Translations under genes and position numbers: made by a program | Source: Mitsuaria sp. GD03876 | GTDB taxonomy: Bacteria; Pseudomonadota; Gammaproteobacteria; Burkholderiales; Burkholderiaceae_C | Reading direction: 5' to 3' | Length of the DNA stretch: 64,000 bases | Assembly (NCBI RefSeq): GCF_029840635.1 | Contig: NZ_JAOCCU010000004.1 | Coordinates: 124,001-188,000 of the forward strand | Shown here: positions 42,125 to 55,510 of the stretch, one piece after another | Position numbering within the stretch: position 1 is the stretch's first letter | Layout of the letters: every line of letters starts with the position of its first letter | The notes under the pieces: generated by a model | The model's database searches: none | What the model saw: the letters and a program-made list of their open reading frames with translations, nothing else | Told to the model about the DNA's origin: nothing

Positions 42125-44098
42125 ATGTCGAATCAATCCGTCGGCCTGGCGCCCCGCGCCCTGGCCATGGCCATCGACGGCGTGCTGATGGTCGCCGCGA
42201 GCACGCTGCTGATGTGGGCCGTCTACGGCGATCCGGTCGCCAAATGGAACGACCTGCGCCCCGCCACGATCGCGATCCACTGGCTGCTGCCGCTGATCGT
42301 CTGCGTCGTGTTCTGGAGCTGGCAGGGCGCCACGCCCGGCAAGCTCGTCGCCGGGCTCAAGGTCGTCGACGCCCGCAGCGGCAAGCGCCCCTCCCCGCCG
42401 CAGGCCGCCCTGCGCTGGCTCGGCTACCTGGTCTCCACGATCCCGCTGTTCGCCGGCTTCCTGTGGGCCCGCGTCGACGCCGAAGGCCGCACCTGGCATG
42501 ACCGCCTGTCCCGCACCGCCGTGCTGCGCAGCCGCGAGGCCCCCGCCAACGGCGAAGGCCTGCTGATCGGCTACATCGCCAGCCACTGGCGCGGCGAGCA
42601 GGGCCTGGCCCAGAGCTTCTGGATCAACCACGTCCTGCTGACCTGGCCCGTCGCCGCCGGCGTCCAGGGCCTGGTCGCCTGGCTCTCCACCAAGAGCGAC
42701 GGCCTGCAGGGCGTCGCCATCGCGCTGCTGATCGTCTGGCCGCTGCTGATCGTCATCGAGGTCTGGAGCGCCGTCGGCGCCTGGCGCGCGATCCGCCCCT
42801 ACGTCGACGACGGCGGCTCCTACCTGATGGCCGGCCTGGCCCGCCTCGCGCTGGGCCTGTCGCTGCTGCAGATCGCGTTCTCGCTGGCCATCGGCGTCTT
42901 CGCCGAATTCCCCGACCTCTGGAAACTCGCCCGCGGCATCGATCCGATCGGCAACGTGCGCCTGAGCGTCAGCGCCGACGGCCGCACGATGCAGCTCAGC
43001 GGCCCGATCGGCGCGGGCGACGCCAGCCGGCTCGGCGCGCTGCTCGCCACGGCGCCGGCGGTGAAGCTGCTCGAGGTCGCCTCCCCCGGCGGCCGCCTCA
43101 CCGAGGCCGAGCGCATGGTCGCGCTGATCCGCCAGCGCACCCTGGGCACCCGCGCCGTCGGCAACTGCGAAAGCGCCTGCACGCTGGTGTTCCTGGCCGG
43201 CAACCGGCGCCAGATGATGCCGGGCGCGCAACTGGGCTTCCATCGCGCCAGCAGCGGCTCGTTCAACCCGGCCTTCGACGAGATCGCCAATCAGGAACTC
43301 GCCCGCACCTACCGCCGCATGGAGCTGCCCGAGGACTTCATCCGCAAGACGCTCGACACGCCGTCGCGCCGCATGTGGTACCCGGCCGCCGACGACCTGG
43401 TGCGGCACTCGCTGATCCTGCCGCCGCCCAAGACGCTGGACGTCGCGCTGCCCGAGGGCGACAAGCCCGGCCACCACGCGCCGCTGACCGACTACGTCAA
43501 CGCGCTGCGCGCCAGCGACGCGTGGTTCAAGCTCGAGCAGCGCTTCCCCGGCCTGATCGACGAGGCCGCGAGCCGCATGCGCACCGCCCACGTGGCGCTG
43601 GCGGAGTCGGAGCACGCGGTCGACGGCGCGCAGATCGCCGCGCAGGACGTGCTGGCGCCGCGCGTGCGCGAGCTGCTGCTGACGGGCTCGCCGTCGCTGC
43701 GGCGCAGCTACCTGCAGGTGCTGCGCGTGCAGCTGGCCGCCGCGCAGGGGCTGGGCCGCGAGACCTGCCAGTCGTGGCTGTCGGGTTCGCCGGTGCCGCG
43801 CCGGCTGCTGTCGGAGGACGCGATGGCCTGGGAGGCCCGCTGGCTGATCGAGGCCGCCGACGATCCCCCGCCGCTGCGCAACCGCGCGACGACGCCGACG
43901 GCACTGGAGCTCGAGGTGCTGAGCCGCTCGGTCGGATCGACCGCCGCGGGCGCGTTCTCCAAGCTCTGGACCGGCGGGACCGCCGGCGCCGCGCCGATCA
44001 CCTGCGAGCGCGCGGGCCAGGTGCTCGACCAGATCCAGCGCACGCCGGTCGCGCCGCGCGAGCTGGCCGAGCGGATCGTGTTCCAGAACCCGCGCTGA
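42125..44098 (+). CDS. RDD membrane domain fused to ClpP-like periplasmic domain
   Basis: This encodes 657 residues. The first ~140 are an RDD domain (APRALAMAIDGVLMVAAS, GATPGKLVAGLKVVDARSG, TWHDRLSRTAVLR). More membrane helices follow (about 170-270). After them comes a ClpP/crotonase-like domain (about 275-440) with a serine in NCESACTLVFLAGNRR and a histidine in GFHRASSG, as in the COG3904-like predicted periplasmic proteins. The remaining ~200 residues are helical and include C-terminal cysteines. A strong GAGGGAGAGAAGAGG precedes the ATG. A membrane-tethered Ser protease or binding protein is possible; no substrate is known. Confidence 0.75.
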   Translation: MSNQSVGLAPRALAMAIDGVLMVAASTLLMWAVYGDPVAKWNDLRPATIAIHWLLPLIVCVVFWSWQGATPGKLVAGLKVVDARSGKRPSPPQAALRWLGYLVSTIPLFAGFLWARVDAEGRTWHDRLSRTAVLRSREAPANGEGLLIGYIASHWRGEQGLAQSFWINHVLLTWPVAAGVQGLVAWLSTKSDGLQGVAIALLIVWPLLIVIEVWSAVGAWRAIRPYVDDGGSYLMAGLARLALGLSLLQIAFSLAIGVFAEFPDLWKLARGIDPIGNVRLSVSADGRTMQLSGPIGAGDASRLGALLATAPAVKLLEVASPGGRLTEAERMVALIRQRTLGTRAVGNCESACTLVFLAGNRRQMMPGAQLGFHRASSGSFNPAFDEIANQELARTYRRMELPEDFIRKTLDTPSRRMWYPAADDLVRHSLILPPPKTLDVALPEGDKPGHHAPLTDYVNALRASDAWFKLEQRFPGLIDEAASRMRTAHVALAESEHAVDGAQIAAQDVLAPRVRELLLTGSPSLRRSYLQVLRVQLAAAQGLGRETCQSWLSGSPVPRRLLSEDAMAWEARWLIEAADDPPPLRNRATTPTALELEVLSRSVGSTAAGAFSKLWTGGTAGAAPITCERAGQVLDQIQRTPVAPRELAERIVFQNPR

Positions 44099-44146
44099 GC
44101 GCGAACCCAGCATCGCACGGTCCTTCATCGGGACCGGAAACGACAA

Positions 44147-44169
44147 GGCCCTCGTCACGAGGGCCTTTT
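44147..44169 (+). terminator. Intrinsic terminator after the RDD gene
   Basis: GGCCCTC and GAGGGCC (44147-44153 and 44159-44165) form a stem around GTCAC and are followed by TTTT, 48 nt after the stop at 44098. Confidence 0.8.
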
Positions 44170-44227
44170 CCTTGGGGCGGATCGGAACGCCGCTTCGTCG
44201 ATGCCGCCGACATCGCCCGGCGCGAGG

Positions 44228-44701
44228 TCAGTCCTCGTCGCCGAGCCCGGCGGCCGCCTTCGCCCGCAAGCGGGTGTGCACGTAGGCGCCCTGCGGGATG
44301 TGCAGCAGGTCGGCGATGCGCCACATCGTGTGGCGCTCGATGTCGCCCAGCTTGCCGTCCGCGTAGGCCACGCCCCACATCAGCTCGACCAGGCGCAGCT
44401 TCCCGGGCATGTCCCAGCGCTCATCGATCGGCGAGGTGAAGGCGAACAGGTCGGATGCGGTGCGGGCGGTGCGCTCGGCCTGCGCGGTGAGCGCGTCGGC
44501 CTCGTCGTCGGCCATGGCGAACAGCTCGGTCAGCGCGCGCCGGACGGCGGCGCGCTCGGGGCCGGCGTGGTCCGCGTCGGCGCGCATCACCTCGACCAGC
44601 AGGACCGCCGCGGCCAGCGGCAGCGACGGCGCGCCGCCCCGCGAACGGAACGCGTCATCCGGCGCCAGCGTGTCGAAAAGGTCGATCAGCGACTTGAACA
44701 T
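44228..44701 (-). CDS. TerB-like protein
   Basis: This encodes 157 residues resembling the TerB tellurite-resistance/co-chaperone fold: LPLAAAVLLVEVMRADADHAGPERAAVRRALTELF, DMPGKLRLVELMWGVAYADGKLGDIERHTMWRIADLLHI. The two conserved acidic helical pairs (D-x-D region and ADGKLGDIE) are intact. Start at MFKSLIDLFDTL gives the usual length. No other ter genes are present, so it is a stand-alone member. It converges with the RDD gene. Confidence 0.85.
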   Translation of the reverse strand: MFKSLIDLFDTLAPDDAFRSRGGAPSLPLAAAVLLVEVMRADADHAGPERAAVRRALTELFAMADDEADALTAQAERTARTASDLFAFTSPIDERWDMPGKLRLVELMWGVAYADGKLGDIERHTMWRIADLLHIPQGAYVHTRLRAKAAAGLGDED

Positions 44702-44800
44702 GCCCCATGGTGGCACTTCCCGCCGGCCGGGCCTTACGGGCGCCTTAAGCCGACCGAACCAAAACCTTTCGGCAAACCACCCGACCTCCCGGCACGCCCG

Positions 44801-44856
44801 CTCCCGCACCGCGGGAGAGGGTTGGGGTGAGGGTCTCCTCTCCCGCGGTGCGGGAG
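44801..44856. repeat. Perfect 20-bp palindromic intergenic repeat
   Basis: CTCCCGCACCGCGGGAGAGG (44801-44820) recurs as its exact complement at 44837-44856, separated by 16 nt (GTTGGGGTGAGGGTCT). Sequences with GGGAGAGGGTTGGGGTGAGGG are familiar from REP-like repeats scattered through proteobacterial genomes. It lies downstream of glpV, so it may also protect or end that transcript. Confidence 0.8.
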
Positions 44857-44893
44857 AGGGAGCCGGGAGAGGGGGCTGCGAGGGGCCAGGCGC

Positions 44894-46630
<1,737 letters not shown>

Positions 46631-46724
46631 GCTTGTCTCCTCTGTCTGTCGAATCTCCCCCTGCATGAGGACGAATCGCGGCTCCGGGGGAACGGGAAGC
46701 CGAATTCCTTGAAGCACGCGGCCG

Positions 46725-47033
46725 TCAGCCCTTGCGCAGGATCAGCGCCAGCACCGCCATCGAGGCGACGAAGCTGATCCAGACGCTGGGCTCGGCCTCC
46801 AGGTGGAACCACTCGGCCATCTTCGCGCCCAGCCCGACGAAGGCCAGGTTGATGTACGCGGCGGTCAGCAACCCGATGAACAGCCGGTCGCCGCGCGTGG
46901 TGCGCATCGGCAGCCAGCCCTTGCGCAGCGTCGTCGGCGACTTGATCTCCCACACCGTCATCCCGATCAGCATCAGCACCACGCAGCTGAAGAAGACCGC
47001 GACCGGCGTCGTCCACACCATCCAATCGAACAT
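46725..47033 (-). CDS. glpU: DUF2160 membrane protein of the glycerol transporter
   Basis: This encodes 102 residues with about three membrane helices (TTPVAVFFSCVVLMLIGMTV, LFIGLLTAAYINLAFVGLG, VWISFVASMAVLALIL). It matches DUF2160 proteins always found in this operon position. Its role in glycerol uptake is not known. GGGAGC lies just before the ATG, 12 nt past the glpQ stop. Confidence 0.85.
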   Translation of the reverse strand: MFDWMVWTTPVAVFFSCVVLMLIGMTVWEIKSPTTLRKGWLPMRTTRGDRLFIGLLTAAYINLAFVGLGAKMAEWFHLEAEPSVWISFVASMAVLALILRKG

Positions 47034-47045
47034 CGCGGCGCTCCC

Positions 47046-47850
47046 TTACACGCGGCCCATCGCGAAACCCTTCGCGATGTAGTGGCGGACAAACCAGATG
47101 ACGATGGCGCCCGGCACGATGGTCAGCGTGCCGGCGGCCGCCAGCGTCGCCCAGTCCATGCCGGAGGCGCTGACCGTGCGCGTCATCGTCGCGACGATCG
47201 GCTTGGCGTTCACGCTGGTCAGCGTGCGCGCCAGCAGCAGCTCCACCCAGCTGAACATGAAGCAGAAGAACGCCGCCACGCCCACGCCGGCCTTGATCAG
47301 CGGCAGGAACACCGTCAGGAAGAAGCGCGGGAAGCTGTAGCCGTCGATGTAGGCGGTCTCGTCGATCTCGCGCGGGATGCCGCTCATGAAGCCTTCCAGG
47401 ATCCACACCGCCAGCGGCACGTTGAACAGCAGGTGCGCCAGCGCCACCGCCAGGTGCGTGTCCATCAGCCCCAGCGTCGTGTAGAGCTGGAAGAACGGCA
47501 GCAGGAACACCGCGGGCGGCGTCATCCGGTTGGTCAGCAGCCAGAAGAAGACGTGCTTGTCGCCCAGGAACGAATAGCGGCTGAACGCGTACGCCGCCGG
47601 CAGCGCCACGCCGATCGAGATCACCGTGTTGATCGCGACGTAGATCAGGCTGTTGATGTAGCCGCCGTACCAGGACGGGTCGGTGAAGATCGTCTTGTAG
47701 CTGGCCAGCGTGAAGTGCTGCGGCCACAGGCTGAAGCTGGACAGGATCTCCTCGTTGCTGCGGAAGCTCATGTTGACCATCCAGTAGATGGGCAGCAGCG
47801 CGAAGAGCAGGTACGCGATCAGGAAGATCGACCGCTTTCTGAAACGGCGC

Positions 47851-47858
<8 letters not shown>
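47046..47858 (-). CDS. glpQ: Glycerol ABC transporter permease GlpQ
   Basis: This encodes 270 residues with six helices and the permease EAA loop EIDETAYIDGYSFPRFFLTVFLPLIKAG near 165-190, as in carbohydrate MalG-type permeases. It pairs with GlpP. GGAGG precedes the ATG, which overlaps the glpP end by 8 bases. In rhizobia this gene is glpQ (unrelated to the phosphodiesterase of the same name in E. coli). Confidence 0.88.
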
Positions 47859-48731
<873 letters not shown>

Positions 48732-48735
<4 letters not shown>

Positions 48736-49883
48736 GCGAGATCCTCCAGCGCGGCGGCGGCCGGGGCCGCGCCGGCGATGAGCCGCTCGTCGGCGCCGTA
48801 GAAGCAGGTGTGGGCGCCCAGCACGCGCAACGCGACCGTCGCGCCGGCGGCCGGCGGCGACATGTGCGGCGACAACCGCGCCTTGAGCGTGTGCGGTCCG
48901 ACCTGGGCGGTGAGCAGCCAGTAGGTGCCGATGTCCTGCACCTGGCCGACGACGCCGGTGACCGTGCCCGGCAATGCCGGCACGCCATCGCTCACGTCGT
49001 CGACGTCCACGTACTCGGGCCGGATGCCCAGCATGAACGGCTCCCCGCGCGACAGCGCCGCGCCGGTGGTCGCGTCGACCGTGCCCGCGACCGGCTGGCC
49101 CGCGACGCTCAGTCCGCCGCCGTCCTCCAGCGCCGCCGGCAGGAAGTTCATGCCGGGCGAGCCGATGAAGTGGCCGACGAAGCGGTGGCTCGGGCGCTCG
49201 AACAGCTCGCCCGCGGTGCCCACCTGGACCGCGCGGCCGCGCGTCATGACGACGATGCGGTCGGCGAAGGTCAGGGCCTCGACCTGGTCGTGGGTGACGT
49301 AGATCAGGGTGAGCTTGAGCTCGTTGTGGATCTGCTTGAGCTTGCGCCGCAGCTGCCACTTCAGATGCGGATCGATGACGGTCAGCGGCTCGTCGAAGAG
49401 CACCGCCGACACGTCCTCCCGCACCAGGCCGCGGCCCAGCGAGATCTTCTGCTTGGCGTCCGCCGACAGGCCCGAGGCGCGCTGGTTCAACTGGCCGTTG
49501 AGCTCCAGCATCTCGGCGATCTTGCCGACGCGCGCCTTGATCCGGTCGGCCGGCACGCCGCGGTTGCGCAGCGGGAAGGCGAGGTTCTCGGCCACGGTCA
49601 TCGTGTCGTAGATGACGGGGAACTGGAACACCTGCGCGATGTTGCGCTGCTGCGGCGTCAGCGCCGTCACGTCGCGGCCGTCGAAGCGCACCGTGCCGTG
49701 CGACGGCTTCAGCAGCCCCGAGACGATGTTGAGCATCGTCGTCTTGCCGCAGCCCGACGGACCGAGCAACGCGTAGGCGCCGCCGTCCTCGAAGCTCATC
49801 TTCAACGGCAGCAGCGCGTAGTCGCCGTCGTCTTTCGGGTCGGCCCGGTAGGCGTGGGCCAGGTCGAGGTCGATGCGGGCCAT
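48732..49883 (-). CDS. glpT: Glycerol ABC transporter ATPase GlpT, degenerate signature
   Basis: This encodes 383 residues, a MalK-type ATPase with an OB-like C-terminal part (about 235-360). Walker A LLGPSGCGKTT, Q-loop VFQFPVIYDTM, Walker B VLFDEPLTVIDP and H-loop YVTHDQVEAL are normal. The ABC signature, usually LSGGQ, reads LSADAKQK, so it should not complete the ATP site of its partner GlpS well. In rhizobia the gene name is glpT (not the glycerol-3-phosphate antiporter). Confidence 0.88.
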
Positions 49884-50953
49884 CAGCGGCCTCCCCGGCG
49901 CTCGGGCGAGCGCGTCAGCAGCCCGGCCGCGTCGAAGACGTGGACATGGGCCGCGTTGAGGTACAGCGTCAGCGGCGCGCCGAGCTGGAAGTCGTGCACG
50001 CCGGTCAGCTGCGCGACCAGCTCGCCGATCTCGGTGCGCGCGTGGACGAAGGTGTCGGAGCCGGAGATCTCGGCCAGCTCGACCTCGCCCTTGAGCGCGA
50101 GGTCGCCGGGCCGCGCCACGACGCGCAGCGCGCTCGCCCGCACGCCGACGGTCACGCCGCCCTGCCCCGGCAGCGCCAGTTCCAGGCCGGGCCGCAACTG
50201 CAGCCGGTCGCCCAGGCCCTGCGCGATCACCAGGTTCATCGGCGGATCGCTGAAGGCGCGCGCGACGCGCAGCGACGCGGGTCGGTGGAAGACCTCGGCG
50301 GTGGGGCCGTACTGCAGCAGCTCGCCGGCGTCCATCACCGCGGTGAAGCCGCCGAGCTGGAGCGCCTCGGCCGGCTCGGTGGTCGCGTAGACCACCGTCG
50401 ATTCGCCGGCGGCGAACAGCTGGCCGAGTTCCTCGCGGAGCTCCTCGCGCAGCTTGTAGTCGAGGTTCACCAGCGGCTCGTCCAGCAGCATCAGCGGCGC
50501 CTGCTTGGCCAGCGCCCGCGCCAGCGCCACGCGCTGCTGCTGGCCGCCGGACAGCTGCGCCGGCAGCTTGTCGAGGTGCATCTCGATGTGCAGCTTGGCG
50601 GCGAGCGCGTCGACGCGGCGGCGGATCGCGTCGCGGTCGAGCTTGCCCCGGAGCTTCAGCGGTGACGCGATGTTGTCGCGCACGCTCATCGACGGGTAGT
50701 TGATGAACTGCTGGTAGACCATCGCGACGTCGCGCTTGCGCACCGGCCAGCCGGTGACGTCGGTGCCGTCGACCAGCACCTGGCCGTCGCTGGGCTTGTC
50801 CAGGCCCGCCATCAGCCGCATCAGCGTCGTCTTGCCGGCCTGCGTCGCGCCCAGCAGCACGGTGACCGCGTTGGGCGCCAGGCGCAGGTCCATCGGGTAC
50901 AGGTGCTGCTGCGCGCCGACCTTGTGGCTCACGCCGCGCAGGCTCAGCTCCAT
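49883..50953 (-). CDS. glpS: Glycerol ABC transporter ATPase GlpS, degenerate H-loop
   Basis: This encodes 356 residues, the second MalK-type ATPase. The signature LSGGQQQRVALARAL and Walker B LMLLDEPLVNLD are normal, but Walker A is atypical (LLGATQAGKTT, still GxxxxGKT) and the H-loop histidine is replaced (YATTEPAEAL). The start MELSLRGV is followed by the standard beta strand. Its stop overlaps the glpT ATG by one base. Together with GlpT it predicts one consensus and one degenerate ATP site (see findings). Confidence 0.88.
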   Translation of the reverse strand: MELSLRGVSHKVGAQQHLYPMDLRLAPNAVTVLLGATQAGKTTLMRLMAGLDKPSDGQVLVDGTDVTGWPVRKRDVAMVYQQFINYPSMSVRDNIASPLKLRGKLDRDAIRRRVDALAAKLHIEMHLDKLPAQLSGGQQQRVALARALAKQAPLMLLDEPLVNLDYKLREELREELGQLFAAGESTVVYATTEPAEALQLGGFTAVMDAGELLQYGPTAEVFHRPASLRVARAFSDPPMNLVIAQGLGDRLQLRPGLELALPGQGGVTVGVRASALRVVARPGDLALKGEVELAEISGSDTFVHARTEIGELVAQLTGVHDFQLGAPLTLYLNAAHVHVFDAAGLLTRSPERRGGR

Positions 50954-51023
50954 GAGCTCGGTTCCATCGTCGTCTCTCTTCGCATGTCGTTCCTGCGTCG
51001 CAGGTCGTTCAGGGGGGGTCGGG

Positions 51024-52652
51024 TCATGCCGCGGCGACCGGCCTGGCCCAGAGGTGCTCGCGCTCGGCGAACCACTGGACCACCGCCATGCGCTGCGCCT
51101 CGGTGAAATGCAGTCCCAGCTTGGAGCGGCGCCACAGCACGTCGTCGGCCGCGCGCGCCCACTCCTCGCGGACCAGGTACTCGAGTTCCGCCTGGTGCAG
51201 GCCCGGGGCAATCTCCGGGCCAAGGTCGTCGAGCCGCTCCGCGCCGCCCAGCACCCGCCCCAGGCGAGCGCCGTAGGCCCGCGCCAGGCGCCGCGCCAGC
51301 GACGGCGGTAGCCAGGGGTGGCGCTGGCCGACGGCGGACAGCAGCCGCTGGAAATCGGTGTCGGGCCGCTGCGGCGCGCCGATCCAGTCGCGCAGGTCGC
51401 CGCCGGGAAGGTGGGCGTGTTCGGTCCAGGCGCGACGGCGGTCACCGAGCAGCTCGCCCAGCAGGTCGGCCGCGTCCTCGGCCAGCTTGCGGAAAGTGGT
51501 GATCTTGCCGCCCCAGACGCTGAGCAGCGGCGCGCCGCCCTCGGCATGCGTCTCCAGCAGGTAGTCGCGGGTGACGGCGGACGGGTCGCCCGAGGCGTCG
51601 TCCAGCAGCGGGCGCACCCCGGCGTAGGTCCAGACGACGTCCGACGGCGTCACCGGCTCGCGGAAATAGCGGCTGGCCTGCTCGCAGAGGTAGGCGATCT
51701 CCCGCTCGTCGATGCGCGCCTTGCCGAAACCCGCCAGCGCGTCGGCCGGCAGTTCCACGTCGGTCGTGCCGATCAGCGTGAAGTCGTCCTCGTAGGGGAT
51801 GGCGAAGATGATCCGCTTGTCCGGGTTCTGGAAGATGTAGGCGTGGTCGTGCTGGAAGCGCTTGCGCACGACGATGTGGCTGCCCTTGACCAGCCGCAGG
51901 CTCTTGGTGGCGAGCGCCTCGCCGCCGGCGGGCCGGGCGACGTCGCGCAGGAAACCCTCGGCCCAGGGGCCGGCGGCGTTGACCAGCGCGCGCGCCTGCA
52001 GCGTGCGTTCGCCGTCGGCGCAGCGCAGCGTCGCGGTCCAGCGGTCGGCATGGCGCTGCGCGCCGGTGACGGTCGTGCGGGTGTGCAGCACCGCGCCGTG
52101 CTCGCGCGCGTCGAGCGCGTTCAGCAGCACCAGCCGCGCGTCGTCGACCCAGCCGTCGGAGTAGACGAAGCCCTTCGTGTACGCGGGCTTGAGCGGCTCG
52201 CCGTACGGCGAGGACCGCAGGTCGACGCCCTCGGAACCGGGCAGCACCTCGCGGCGCGCGAGGTGGTCGTAGAGGAACAACCCGATGCGGATCATCCAGG
52301 CCGGCCGCATCGCCGCGTCGTGCGGCATCACGAAGCGCAGCGGCCACATGATGTGCGGCGCGCTGCGCAGCAGCACCTCGCGTTCCTGCAGCGCCTTGCG
52401 CACCAGCGAGAACTCGTAGTACTCGAGGTAGCGCAGCCCGCCGTGGATCAGCTTGGTCGACGAGGACGAGGTGTGGGCCGCGAAGTCGGAGGCCTCGGCC
52501 AGCACGACCTTCCAGCCGCGGCCGGCGAGGTCGCGCGCGATGCCCGCGCCGTTGATGCCGCCGCCCACGACGAGCACGTCGCACGTCCCCGGGACGCCGG
52601 GCTGGCCCGGCGCGGTCGTCGCGGAAGGATCGAAGGTCGTGGCGGCAGTCAA
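51024..52652 (-). CDS. glpD: Glycerol-3-phosphate dehydrogenase GlpD
   Basis: This encodes 542 residues. The N-terminal FAD motif is DVLVVGGGINGAGIARDLAGRG, followed by TSSSSTKLIHGGLRYLEYYEF; the C-terminal domain has TFRKLAEDAADLL and YLVREEWARAADDVLWRRSKLGLHFTEAQ. This is aerobic membrane-bound GlpD, making dihydroxyacetone phosphate and passing electrons to quinone. Start is a TTG with GGAG 9 nt upstream. It is the first gene of the transporter operon, 70 nt before glpS. Confidence 0.93.
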   Translation of the reverse strand: MTAATTFDPSATTAPGQPGVPGTCDVLVVGGGINGAGIARDLAGRGWKVVLAEASDFAAHTSSSSTKLIHGGLRYLEYYEFSLVRKALQEREVLLRSAPHIMWPLRFVMPHDAAMRPAWMIRIGLFLYDHLARREVLPGSEGVDLRSSPYGEPLKPAYTKGFVYSDGWVDDARLVLLNALDAREHGAVLHTRTTVTGAQRHADRWTATLRCADGERTLQARALVNAAGPWAEGFLRDVARPAGGEALATKSLRLVKGSHIVVRKRFQHDHAYIFQNPDKRIIFAIPYEDDFTLIGTTDVELPADALAGFGKARIDEREIAYLCEQASRYFREPVTPSDVVWTYAGVRPLLDDASGDPSAVTRDYLLETHAEGGAPLLSVWGGKITTFRKLAEDAADLLGELLGDRRRAWTEHAHLPGGDLRDWIGAPQRPDTDFQRLLSAVGQRHPWLPPSLARRLARAYGARLGRVLGGAERLDDLGPEIAPGLHQAELEYLVREEWARAADDVLWRRSKLGLHFTEAQRMAVVQWFAEREHLWARPVAAA

Positions 52653-52817
52653 GGGATGGGTCTCCTGGGCGGCGAATCGGTCGAACGGCCACCCTCGGGT
52701 GGCCGTTCAGAAGTTCGCAATTCTGTTCTTCTTTTTTCTTTTTAGCGCGAATGCGCGCGTTTGAGCCCAGGGTAAACCCGATCATGTGTTCGTTTTGGTT
52801 CCTTTAGCCTGCGCGCC
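52653..52817. promoter_or_regulatory. glpD-glpR divergent control region
   Basis: This 165-base gap holds a perfect 12-bp hairpin, GAACGGCCACCC (52683-52694) and GGGTGGCCGTTC (52697-52708) with loop TC, in the glpD leader. Next to it is a T-rich stretch (about 52719-52745), rare in this GC-rich DNA and probably promoter. TTCG-containing motifs (AAGTTCGCAATTCTGTTC near 52711, TGTTCGTTTTGGTTCC near 52787) may be GlpR sites, as E. coli GlpR boxes contain TTCG half-sites. Confidence 0.5.
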
Positions 52818-53582
52818 ATGAATCCGAACCCCCGTCAGAACGACCTGCTGCAGGAGGTGCGCGCGCATGGATCGGTCAGCGTCGAGGCGCTGGCCGAGAA
52901 GTTCGGCGTCACGCTGCAGACGGTGCGCCGGGACGTGCAGCGGCTGGCCGAGGCCGGGCTGGTGCAGCGCTTCCACGGCGGCGTGCGCGTGCCGTCGTCG
53001 ACGACCGAGAACATCGCCTACCGGCAGCGCCAGGCGATGCAGGCCGACGGCAAGGCGCGCATCGCGCGCGCGATCGCGGCCCGCATTCCCGCGGGCTGCT
53101 CGCTGATCCTGAACCTGGGCACGACCACCGAGGCCGTCGCGCACGCGCTGCTGCACCACAAGGGGCTGCGGGTGATCACGAACAACCTGAACGTCGCGAT
53201 GATCCTGAGCGACAACCCGGACTGCGAGCTGGTGATGGTGGGCGGCTCGGTGCGGCACCGCGACCGCGGCATCGTCGGCGAGGCCGCGGTCGACTTCATC
53301 CGCCAGTTCAAGGTGGACATCGGGCTGATCGGGATCTCCGGCATCGAGTCCGACGGCAGCCTGCGCGACTTCGACTACCGCGAGGTGATGGTGGCGCGGA
53401 CCATCGTCGAGCATTCGCGCGAGGTGTGGGTCGCGGCGGACGCGACGAAATTCAACCGGCCCGCGATGGCCGAGGTCGCCCGATTGCCGCAGATCGACGC
53501 GCTGTTCACCGACGAGCCGCCGCCCGAGCCCTTCCCCGCGCTGATGATCGATGCCGGCGTGGAGCTGGTGGTGGCCGGGTAG
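52818..53582 (+). CDS. glpR: DeoR-family glycerol repressor GlpR
   Basis: This encodes 254 residues. The DeoR HTH is at 1-58 ([38 protein letters not shown]). The sugar-phosphate sensor domain has [39 protein letters not shown] and [11 protein letters not shown]. GlpR binds glycerol-3-phosphate and represses glp genes; it should act on both the divergent glpD operon and the glpK gene 52 nt downstream. Confidence 0.93.
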   Translation: MNPNPRQNDLLQEVRAHGSVSVEALAEKFGVTLQTVRRDVQRLAEAGLVQRFHGGVRVPSSTTENIAYRQRQAMQADGKARIARAIAARIPAGCSLILNLGTTTEAVAHALLHHKGLRVITNNLNVAMILSDNPDCELVMVGGSVRHRDRGIVGEAAVDFIRQFKVDIGLIGISGIESDGSLRDFDYREVMVARTIVEHSREVWVAADATKFNRPAMAEVARLPQIDALFTDEPPPEPFPALMIDAGVELVVAG

Positions 53583-53634
53583 CGGCGCCGCCCGGGCCGG
53601 ACGCCCGCCCCTGACACGACAAGAGCGAGACACC

Positions 53635-55128
<1,494 letters not shown>

Positions 55129-55252
55129 CGCTCGCCCTTCCGGTGGCCCCATTCAAGGGGGCAAGACCTCACCCCTCAATGACTGATTTGGGGAAGTGCG
55201 GGACCGGATCGGCGTCCATAGAGTGGACCGCTTTCCTTTCGGAGCGTCGTCC

Positions 55253-55510
55253 ATGGATCCACATGACCTGGTGAAGACCGGCACGTACAGCGAAGGCCAG
55301 CAGTTGAGCGTGCCGGATGAAGTCCGCGAAATCCTTCGCCTGAAGCCGGGAGACCGCGTCGAGTTCCTGCAGCTTTCGCCACAGGAGTTCCTCATCTACT
55401 CCGGCGAGCACCCGCTGAGCCTGTACGGCATGCTCGGGAAGCCTCGCCGCAAGGTGTCGCTCAAGGACATGAACCGGGCCATCCGTTCACGCGGAGGGCA
55501 CGTCCGATGA
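55253..55510 (+). CDS. vapB: AbrB/MazE-type antitoxin VapB
   Basis: This encodes 85 residues with a swapped-hairpin AbrB domain (GQQLSVPDEVREILRLKPGDRVEFLQLSPQEFLIY) and a basic helical tail that should bind the toxin. The start has GGAG 9 nt upstream. The stop overlaps the vapC ATG by four bases. Confidence 0.85.
   Translation: MDPHDLVKTGTYSEGQQLSVPDEVREILRLKPGDRVEFLQLSPQEFLIYSGEHPLSLYGMLGKPRRKVSLKDMNRAIRSRGGHVR

Noticed and set aside
52683-52745. The glpD leader hairpin plus T-rich stretch as a plus-strand terminator
   Set aside because: The T tract does not follow the stem directly, and no plus-strand gene ends before it; a regulatory role in the leader is more likely.
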